From assembly GCF_020509005.1 (NCBI RefSeq), contig NC_063013.1, forward strand, positions 3,286,001-3,350,000: a stretch of 64,000 bases of DNA, in the 5' to 3' direction. The notes under the pieces were generated by a model. That model had not been told where the DNA came from, ran no database searches, and saw nothing but the letters and a program-made list of their open reading frames with translations. Source of the DNA: Fulvia fulva (Eukaryota; Ascomycota; Dothideomycetes; Mycosphaerellales; Mycosphaerellaceae). Both the position numbers and the translations under genes were made by a program. Shown piece by piece: positions 55,132 through 64,000 of the stretch (positions are counted from its first letter, which is position 1; every line of letters begins with the position of its first letter).

Positions 55132-58100
55132 TTAGATAAGATTTGTTATTCCCCTGTTCTAGGACCCTATTCGGCCTATATAGGTATATATCTATTGTTA
55201 TATATAAAGGGAAACCCGAATAGGTAAAAACCCTTCCCGCCCCCGACTACTCCTTATCTAGATTAGCTTTCTCTCTAAACGTACGTAGTCTATATTACTA
55301 CCCCGTTAGCCCCCGCTCCTAGCCGGTCTCGTCGCGCTATATCGTATCCTCTCTTCCTATACTACTCCTACTAGGCGGTACTACTCTAGCTAGCCCTTCT
55401 CTAGTATCTAGTTCGTAATACGCCGTAGGTCCTTAACGTTATTAAGAAGTGCCCTAATCGTCCGGTTCCTCGCCTTTACTATCTACTCCCCCCTTCCTAG
55501 CGACTACCTCGGATAGACGAGGAGTACGTACCGTACGTTCTAGGAGCGATAGCCGTAGGGATAGCTAGTATTCGTGTATCCTAGAACCTTCCTCTATAAT
55601 AGGTACCCCTAGAGGCCGATATGTTCGCTTCGTAGTTAGGTTACTATACTACTCTATACCCTCGTAAGGCGGTAGTAGATAAGCTTCGGGGGGTACTTAA
55701 CCGCGGATTTTGTAGCTAACTATTCCTTAGGTTGTCCCGCTAGCTAAGGGCGTCTACTATGCCCTATAACCTAGTTGTTCTACCTCTCTTTCTATAGTTG
55801 CTCTATAAACGATTTCTTACCTTCCTATTATATTACTAGCTGTTCGTCCCTTACCCGGTAGTTCGGCTCGTTTCCGGGTCGAATACCCTTATACGCTAGT
55901 ACCAATCCGCGGGCCCTTACGACTACACTAGCGATGACCTTCTATACTATGTACTATACCGACTTGCCTAAGTAGGAGGTCCGTAGTCCCTAGATATATA
56001 GGTCGATCGGCGGTATAGCGGTCTCGTACTTAAGTATCCTTATTAGTATCGACTTATATACCCCGGTGACCTTCCTTAGGCATTAGTTTTAGATCTTCGC
56101 TAGCGGCGCGACGAGTCCCTTCGATAGGTAGGCCCTCTCGCCTAAGGACTATACTTAGCTACTATAGGTAAGGACTAGCCGTATAATAGCCGTATATAGA
56201 AGTCGTGACTACCGAAAGTCCGCCCCCTATATAGACGTAGTGAGCCTCTAGTATAATGCTATATTCTGTTTAGCTTTCCGTAATATTACCTATACGTACT
56301 TCCTCTACCGTAGCGCCGGGTCTACCTATAGTCCGAGGATCCTAAGCTGATTTACCGGGTTAGTCGTATACCCCTATATCTAGATAGAAGTATATATATT
56401 ATAGAACCGTGGCCGGCGCGTAAAGTATATTAGATTGTACTTTTCTAGGGCAAACCGAGCCCTATACCTCCTAGCCTAGTCCTCGTAGATTTTGTACTTC
56501 TCTTCTAGTAGCCTATAGTTCTCCTTAGTCGAGGAAGACTACGCTAGGATGTTCGTGTCGTCTACGAAGCCGCTCGTAGCGGTGTTCTAGGATTCTAGGG
56601 CTAGGAGTAGCGTCGCTATAAAGAAGAGGAATAGGATAGGTACTAGCGTTAAGCCTTACGGGATTCTAGTATAGACTGCTTAAAATAGGCTTTTAAACTA
56701 GCCGACTAGGATCGACGTGCTACGGCTTTAGAGGTAGGACCGTACGAAGTTAATAAGCTACTTAGGGAGTCCTTTCGACCTTAGGATATAGAGTAGCCGC
56801 GGGTATAATACGTAGTCAAAGGCTCCCGATATGTCTAGACTAAGTAAGGATGCTACCTTGTCCCTATTCTTATACTAGATAGCCTTTACCTAAGAGGTAA
56901 TAAGTTCTATCGCGGATAGCGTCGACCGCTATAGGCGCGTACCTATCTAGGTGTCCGGGAGTAGGGAGTACTCCTCTACCGTCTCGGAGAGTCTCGTTAT
57001 AACTAGCTTCTTAAGCGCCTTCCTAAGAGTATTAAGGAGCGTAATTAGGCGGTACGACTTTACCTACGTATAGTCTTCCTTCTACGGCTTACGTAGGACT
57101 ACTATCGTCGATTGTTTAAATACCGTTAGGTAGTATCCGGTCTATAGGTAGGCGTTAAAGATCGCTACGACTACTAGGGCTAGTTGATCTCTATACTTCT
57201 TTAGTAGTCCGTTTAGGATCCTATCCGGCCCCGGGGCTTTCTTCGCCGGCAACTTCCTAAGTATAGCGGTAACTTCTCCCTCGGACATATTCTATCAGAC
57301 CACGATACTAGGGGCTAGGGGAGTAGAGCTATTTATGTCGCTTAGATTAGCCTCGACTAGGGGCGGAAAGAACTTACTAGCTAGTAGACGCGCCTTAGCC
57401 TCGGGGTCGCTAACCGGGCTACTAGGCAATTATAGCGCTAGGATAGAGAAGGAGGGGCCCTATATAGGGTCCTATCGGGCCCATTTTGCTAGCTTCTACA
57501 TCCTCGCTAGCTTGTCGGCAATTTCTTCTACTATAGCCCTCTAGCCGACTACTTTCTCCCTCCGTATCGTAGCTTTCTTCTATTAGTATACCTCCCTATA
57601 TACGTTCTAGGCCTCCTCGCTATAGCTACTCGTCTACACCCGGCGGGCTCTCCTTACTTCTCTTACTACCGTAGTATACTTCGGCGTCTAGTATAGTTTA
57701 GACTACATCGTTAGTTAGGTAAGCGGAACGTAAAGTAAGGTCGCTTTTCTTATTTCGTCTATTAACCCTTAGACTACCTCGTCTATCTCGTCTTTACTAT
57801 TGTATTACTACTACGCGATCTAGACTAGCCTCTCGGAGTTATTAAGGTACGCCTAGATATTAGCCTAGTAGGCCTTTCCCTAGTTTAGCTTAGGGGTTCT
57901 CGCTAGTATACGTTATATCTATATCGTAATAGAGGTCCTAACTAGTATATAGTCTGACGACGCCTCGAGTTTATATTCGATCCTATAGTAGGTTACTATA
58001 TAGTAGTAGCTATCCGAGATCTAGGAGAGGTCGATCGTGCCTTAGAGTCCCCCTCTCTTCTAGGTACCTAGGTCCTTCGGGGTATTAAGGGCAATTACGT

Positions 58101-58185
58101 TACTCGCTATTAAGTCGAGTACTTCGTCGGCTATAGGGTACGGCTATATAAGGCTTTCCTAGGAAGGGTAGTATATATTGAAGTC
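55132..58185 (-). mobile_element. 5'-truncated LINE, family 1, copy C
   Basis: Minus-strand copy colinear with 8076-11129 of copy A: its 5' end falls at the GDFN motif of the endonuclease, its 3' end carries the shared motif (55204-55231) and an irregular tail at 55132-55150. RT catalytic FVDD block is near 56560. Inserted in gypsy-1 RT. Heavily RIP-mutated. Confidence 0.85.
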
Positions 58186-58258
58186 TTAATATAATTAATA
58201 TATTAGTTCCTAATATATTACTATAAAGTTAGATCGATTATTACGCGTCGGCGCTATC
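58186..58258. other. A+T-rich junction between LINE C and LINE D
   Basis: About 73 bp containing repeated CTAATATATTA-like palindromic words. It may be the 5' leader of copy D or a remnant of the insertion target. Confidence 0.4.
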
Positions 58259-61200
58259 GCTAAATACGACACATTCGAAAGCCCTTATTAAGGCTATTCT
58301 AACGATCTATAAAGTAGGCTACTACCCCTAGAATTAAGGGAGTTCTACCTCATTTAAGTTAGATAGCTTAAAGTTCTCTTCACTCTATTTCTTTAGCTCT
58401 ATAGCCCTAATCGTCGCGGAGGTGCCTAGCTATATTAGGCAACTCCTAGGCAAAAGTAGCCTAGGCTACGGCACTACCGGCCCCTACGGCTCTATAGGCG
58501 AAGCTCTCCTAAGATAACTAGTAGCAACTTATAGAGGACGTAAAAAGTATAGAGACTAACGATTAGCTCTTATACCGGTCTCTATAGGTAATGATCACTT
58601 AGCTACGTACGGCGCTAGTACTATCGTATTACCGAGGGTAATAAGAAATAAGAACGACGTCTTAGGCGATTTATAAGGCCACCCGGAGTTAATACCCCTA
58701 TAGCTAGGTATTAGTCGCGGCTTCGATACTAGGCCCCCGCCTAACGTACGACGTAGTTATAATCCGTATTATAGTAAAGGAAGACTAGGCCGAAGTAGCG
58801 AAGCTATCGAACAAGGAGCTCGCCTAGCGAATTAATTAACTAGGGGTAGTCGTAGTGAACTAATAGTCTAACGGTACTCTATAGATCTATACTAGCTCTA
58901 CTACTACTAGGAGGTACTAAGAGGTATAGCTATAGTAGGTATCTAAGATTACGGTATTAGCAAAGGTCTAAACAAAGCAATTTACGATCCTAGTCTACGA
59001 TATACCTAAGGAGTTCGACCTAAATAACTAAGGTCACCTACGTACTCTCTAAGAGGACAACCCGGTCACTCTTAACTCTCTAATCTAGAAGGCGACTTGG
59101 CTCTATAGGAAATGGCTAGAAGGCAAGAAGGCCTCGGCGCTAATCGTATAGCTATAAGACGCGAAAGCGGCGGATCTAGTAATAGAACAAGGCCTGATCT
59201 AGGAATATAGCCTTAAGATAGTAGAAAAGTACTCCTTATCCTTCCGTGTCCTCTAATACTTTAGATACTAATAGTATAGACACTAAACCTACACGTATAT
59301 AAACAAGTAGGCCTACTCGAACTATATAGGAGACTATATATCTAGGGACTATATATTAGCTACGAGGCGGTACGCGAACTGTCCGGGGTACTACCTATCG
59401 TATAGCGCGGAATGCTCGTAGTAGAAACTAGCGAAAACAAGGCAATTATAAACAGAACCGTCGCCCTAAGATTCTACGGCGACCGTAAGGCTAGTCTATA
59501 CCGGAACTAGCTAGTAGCGGTCGGGCATAAGCGCCCTAGGGCCGAGAATAATATAAAGGATATATAACCTAGGGCGTACGGGAGGCTACGTACTCTACTA
59601 GTTACGGCGAGGGAATCTAACTAGGCCCGGCTCCCCTTTAGTATATAACCGATAGGCGTAGACTAGGACGCGCTAGATAATAGGACATAGGACATTATAG
59701 AGGAAATGATTGTCGATAACGATAACTAGCCTCGATACGCTTATTATTATCTAGTATAACGTTAACTATAGCAAGGATATAGTATAGAACTATTTCCTAT
59801 ACGAGGCGGACCCGTACGTCTACTACGTCCTAGTAATCTAGGAGCTATAGATTAACCCGCACTATAAGAGACTAACGACCTATAAGTTACTAGGCTATAT
59901 AATATACCTACGAAGCGACGGTAGACCCCGTACGTGCTTCTATATTAGTAAGGACATACTAGAATCCGAATAGGAGGTAGTATACTACGTAGACGAAGAA
60001 GGCGGGGGAGATATTACCTCCCTCTACGTAGGTAGCACTTAGATATATAATATATATATATAACCGCTAGCCTCGAGGTCTAGCCGCGACCTTAGGGTCT
60101 ATAGACACCTAGACAGTACGCTTAAGAGACAAGGCTACTATATCGTAGTAGGAGACTTCAATATATACTACCCTTCCTAGGAAAGCCTTATATAGCCGCA
60201 CCCTATAGCCGACGAAGTAATCGACTTGATAGCGAGTAACGTAATTACCCTTAATACCCCGAAGGACCTAGGCACCTAGAAGAGAGGGGGACTCTAAGGC
60301 ACGATCGACCTCTCCTAGATCTCGGATAGCTACTACTATATAGTAACCTACTATAGGATCGAATATAAACTCGAGGCGTCGTCAGACTATATACTAGTTA
60401 GGACCTCTATTACGATATAGATATAACGTATACTAGCGAGAACCCCTAAGCTAAACTAGGGAAAGGCCTACTAGGCTAATATCTAGGCGTACCTTAATAA
60501 CTCCGAGAGGCTAGTCTAGATCGCGTAGTAGTAATACAATAGTAAAGACGAGATAGACGAGGTAGTCTAAGGGTTAATAGACGAAATAAGAAAAGCGACC
60601 TTACTTTACGTTCCGCTTACCTAACTAACGATGTAGTCTAAACTATACTAGACGCCGAAGTATACTACGGTAGTAAGAGAAGTAAGGAGAGCCCGCCGGG
60701 TGTGGACGAGTAGCTATAGCGAGGAGGCCTAGAACGTATATAGGGAGGTATACTAATAGAAGAAAGCTACGATACGGAGGGAGAAAGTAGTCGGCTAGAG
60801 GGCTATAGTAGAAGAAATTGCCGACAAGCTAGCGAGGATGTAGAAGCTAGCAAAATGGGCCCGATAGGACCCTATATAGGGCCCCTCCTTCTCTATCCTA
60901 GCGCTATAATTGCCTAGTAGCCCGGTTAGCGACCCCGAGGCTAAGGCGCGTCTACTAGCTAGTAAGTTCTTTCCGCCCCTAGTCGAGGCTAATCTAAGCG
61001 ACATAAATAGCTCTACTCCCCTAGCCCCTAGTATCGTGGTCTAATAGAATATGTCCGAGGGAGAAGTTACCGCTATACTTAGGAAGTTGCCGGCGAAGAA
61101 AGCCCCGGGGCCGGATAGGATCCTAAACGGACTACTAAAGAAGTATAGAGATCAACTAGCCCTAGTAGTCGTAGCGATCTTTAACGCCTACCTATAGACC

Positions 61201-62342
61201 GGATACTACCTAACGGTATTTAAACAATCGACGATAGTAGTCCTACGTAAGCCGTAGAAGGAAGACTATACGTAGGTAAAGTCGTACCGCCTAATTACGC
61301 TCCTTAATACTCTTAAAGGCGCTTAAGAAGCTAGTTATAACGAGACTCTCCGAGACGGTAGAGGAGTACTCCCTACTCCCGGACACCTAGATAGGTACGC
61401 GCCTATAGCGGTCGACGCTATCCGCGATAGAACTTATTACCTCTTAGGTAAAGGCTATCTAGTATAAGAATAGGGACAAGGTAGCATCCTTACTTAGTCT
61501 AGACATATCGGGAGCCTTTGACTACGTATTATACCCGCGGCTACTCTATATCCTAAGGTCGAAAGGACTCCCTAAGTAGCTTATTAACTTCGTACGGTCC
61601 TACCTCTAAAGCCGTAGCACGTCGATCCTAGTCGGCTAGTTTAAAAGCCTATTTTAAGCAGTCTATACTAGAATCCCGTAAGGCTTAACGCTAGTACCTA
61701 TCCTATTCCTCTTCTTTATAGCGACGCTACTCCTAGCCCTAGAATCCTAGAACACCGCTACGAGCGGCTTCGTAGACGACACGAACATCCTAGCGTAGTC
61801 TTCCTCGACTAAGGAGAACTATAGGCTACTAGAAGAGAAGTACAAAATCTACGAGGACTAGGCTAGGAGGTATAGGGCTCGGTTTGCCCTAGAAAAGTAC
61901 AATCTAATATACTTTACGCGCCGGCCACGGTTCTATAATATATATACTTCTATCTAGATATAGGGGTATACGACTAACCCGGCAAATCAGCTTAGGATCC
62001 TCGGACTATAGGTAGACCCGGCGCTACGGTAGAGGAAGTACGTATAGGTAATATTACGGAAAGCTAAACAGAATATAGCATTATACTAGAGGCTCACTAC
62101 GTCTATATAGGGGGCGGACTTTCGGTAGTCACGACTTCTATATACGGCTATTATACGGCTAGTCCTTACCTATAGTAGCTAAGTATAGTCCTTAGGCGAG
62201 AGGGCCTACCTATCGAAGGGACTCGTCGCGCCGCTAGCGAAGATCTAAAACTAATGCCTAAGGAAGGTCACCGGGGTATATAAGTCGATACTAATAAGGA
62301 TACTTAAGTACGAGACCGCTATACCGCCGATCGACCTATATA
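58259..62342 (+). mobile_element. LINE family 1, copy D, 3' end cut off by LINE E
   Basis: Starts like copies A and B (ACGACACATTCGAAAGC at 58262) and is colinear with copy A to the equivalent of about 10257, where it breaks at CGACCTATATAGATAGAT. Includes ORF1 with a degraded knuckle (about 59265-59340), endonuclease (59760-60420) and RT to beyond the FVDD block (about 61775). There is a small deletion near 61315 (CTTAAAGGCGC against CTTAGGAAGGCGC). Heavily RIP-mutated. Confidence 0.85.
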
Positions 62343-62424
62343 GATAGATAGATAGATGATTTATTTACCCGTTGTGGTACCCTCCGGCCTATACGGGTTT
62401 ATGTCTATATATGTTACTACATAA

Positions 62425-62463
62425 GGTAGGAAACCTATTCCTAGGTAAAAACCTCCTCTCCTT
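62425..62463 (-). promoter_or_regulatory. Shared LINE 3'-UTR motif, family 4
   Basis: Sense: AGAGGAGGTTTTTACC then TAGGAATAGGTTTCCTACC. This copy is little affected by RIP, so it shows the motif nearest its original state. Confidence 0.6.
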
Positions 62464-62539
62464 CTCTAATAGCTTCCTTGCCATGAGTTCTCAGTTTTCC
62501 TTCCATTAGGGTGCACTAGTGTCATAGTGGTTAGCCTCT

Positions 62540-64000
62540 GACTACCTTGTCTGCAACCCTAGAGTTGTTCCCCTCTTCCTGCTCTCCTCCTCCTTCTTTC
62601 TCTCCTCAATCCATCTCTCTGTTTCCCTAGTAAGAGAGAACTGCTCCAAAAATCCTTGGTGGATGATCCACCTTGTAATTCTCTGGAGGTCTCCCTTATT
62701 GCTGATCATGGCTTGGAAGTTTCTGTTCCTTGCCCTTGCCCTCCATTCACCTCTCCCTGTACTCCATTCTTTGCAAACCAGAAGTCTATGTTCGACATTC
62801 TGGGACAGGTAGCCGCATGGGCAACTCTTGTCTTCGATACCTAGGACTTTTCTCTGATGCAGGTATGCCCTGACTCCGATGTGTTCAGAGCGGATTTGTA
62901 TTGCTATGCTTGCTTCTGACCTGGTCAGGTCTGAGTACAGTAGGTAGTTGTGGCTACCAAACTGTTGGAGTGCCTTTGGGGTTCCTGGCCTCTGTAGGGT
63001 TCTTGTCCATTCAGTCTTCTAGAGGAGTCCTGCCATCCTTTCAGCTAGAGACTGTTGCTTCTTCCCTTGGCTGGCTGCTGATCCTCTCCCTTGAGCCCTT
63101 CTGTCCTGTTCCTGCTGGGCTAGGTGCAGCTGTTCTGTTAGTTCTTTGAACTTCTGCAGGTCCTGCTGCTTCTGTGGGGCTGGATTGGGTCTTGCTTGTC
63201 TGTGCCTTCTTGTGCACTGGCTCCTGATTTTGTTGACTGCCTTCTGGATTACTAGCTGGGCTGGGTATGCAGACGTCTTTCCTGCATACTGGTATCTCAA
63301 CCCTTGAAGGTAGAGCTTGGCTGGTGGGGAGCCAGACTCCATTTCAACCACCCTTGTTGGAGTTGACTTGTATGCTCCAAGCACCTTTTTCAGACAGGAG
63401 GCTTAGGCTCTGCTGATGGGATCTGCAATTCTCTTTAGGATCTTGTCTTAGGCTGACCAGATCTGGGCTCCATATAGCATAGCTGGCTTCACAATGGCCT
63501 TGTACATAACCTTTGCTTTCGCAAATGTGGCTCCCTATGTGGAGGCTGTAAGCCTGTCAATTGATTGCCTGTTGTTGTCTGCTCTTGCCTGTGCTTTCTT
63601 GACCTATGGTCCCCAGCTGAGCTTTGGATCCATCCATATTCCTAGCACCCTTAATTCACTTGAGGGTTCTGTTGTGTGTCCCTGAATAGTGATTGGGGCT
63701 TGCATATTGTGTCTGTTTCTGGCTCTACTGAAGTGGATGAGTTGATACTTCTCTGGGGCAAATCTGGCTCCATGTTTCCTGGCCCATTCCTCACATTCCT
63801 TGTGTTTCTTCTGCAAGATTCTGCAGTTCTCTTCTGTGCTGTCTGACCAGGCTAGGATGTTTGTGTCATCTACAAACCCTGAGGCTGATGTGTTTCTAGA
63901 GTTTAGCTTTGCTGGCAGGTCTGCCATAAAGAGGAGAAACAGGATTGGAGACATTGTTGATCCCTGTGGGATTCCTGTCTCTGTAGGCATGCTGTCAGAT
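62540..64000 (-). pseudogene. Family-4 LINE ORF2: RT and C-terminal region, few stops
   Basis: From the window edge: TGIPQGSTMSPILFLLFMAD, then GFVDDTNILAW (RT catalytic box, about 63860), HGARFAPEKYQLIHFSRA, an open run to a stop at 63604, then MYKAIVKPAMLYGAQIWSA, KVLGAYKSTPTR, a Gln/Arg-rich helical stretch (63019-63250), and a C-terminal CPCGYLSQNVEHRLLVC (about 62790-62840) with intact Cys/His ligands. Five interruptions are visible (TAG at 63604, TAG near 63535, TAA near 63448, TAA near 63403, TAG near 63018), all explicable as CAG, CAA or TGG changed by RIP. The upstream RT and endonuclease lie beyond the window. Almost intact, but not functional as it stands. Confidence 0.85.

Larger units (their letters stand above)
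62343..64000 (-). mobile_element. LINE family 4, lightly mutated, 5' part outside window (copy E)
   Basis: Minus-strand non-LTR element inserted into copy D, with a GATA-repeat tail (62340-62357) and the shared 3'-UTR motif (62425-62463). Composition is close to that of genes: CA and TG dinucleotides are frequent. It is the least RIP-affected transposon in the window and hence probably the latest arrival or one that escaped most rounds. Confidence 0.88.

Noticed and set aside
1..64000. tRNA or rRNA genes, CRISPR-like arrays
   Set aside because: No cloverleaf with a GTTCGA-type T-arm in suitable context, no rRNA-like sequence, and no regularly spaced repeats; short GATA runs are LINE tails.
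1505..64000. Stop-codon reassignment (TAG read as Gln) as an explanation for the TAG-rich frames
   Set aside because: Intact genes in the window use TAG or other normal stops and plain CAG for Gln; TAG replaces both Gln and Trp codons in the transposons, which a single reassignment cannot explain but RIP can.

Overview
The window looks like nuclear DNA of a filamentous ascomycete, probably a Dothideomycete. It holds short-intron genes of fungal type (a Rrp5 ribosome-biogenesis protein, a Cdt2-like WD40 protein, a beta-hydroxyacid dehydrogenase with one 58-nt intron) between long blocks of transposons crippled by repeat-induced point mutation (RIP). The family-level placement is inference.

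Layout. 1-1150: 3' part missing, minus-strand membrane-anchored hypothetical gene. About 1505-12245: RIP-degraded Mutator-like (MULE/FAR1-type) DNA transposon, split by a 5'-truncated minus-strand LINE (about 2643-5480) and a full-length plus-strand LINE (6170-11129). 12656-31800: the gene island, with a hydroxyisobutyrate-dehydrogenase-like enzyme, a tandemly duplicated and partly broken family of unknown function (14243-17337), a minus-strand three-frame locus of unknown function (17478-19941), a truncated alpha/beta-hydrolase (about 20768-21454), a galactonate-dehydratase-like enolase-superfamily enzyme (21868-23010), a small membrane protein, and a divergent pair: Cdt2-like (minus) and RRP5 (plus). 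About 32490-64000: a second, deeply nested transposon block.

The second block contains an old plus-strand Ty3/gypsy element (about 40290-55131) that received a minus-strand Ty3/gypsy element with 520-bp LTRs and a GGAAG target duplication (40688-46978), a full-length minus-strand LINE with a 15-bp target duplication (49449-54475), and another truncated LINE (55132-58185). Further LINE copies lie at 32973-37951, 38408-39338, 58259-62342 and 62343-64000 (the last runs off the window). Reading frames of the MULE and of the older gypsy gag resume exactly when inserted elements and one target duplication are removed, which proves the nesting order.

Nearly all damage is CpA-to-TpA (TpG-to-TpA on the other strand), so CAG, CAA and TGG codons became TAG/TAA, while CpG is largely kept. 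RIP intensity differs strongly between copies: the last LINE (62343 onward) carries only about five stops in 1 kb of RT tail, whereas others have dozens. The most original observation is that four different LINE families share a 3'-UTR motif (GGTTTTTACC-like block, then GGTTTCC, with flanking complementary bases) and a TCTA-repeat tail rather than poly(A).
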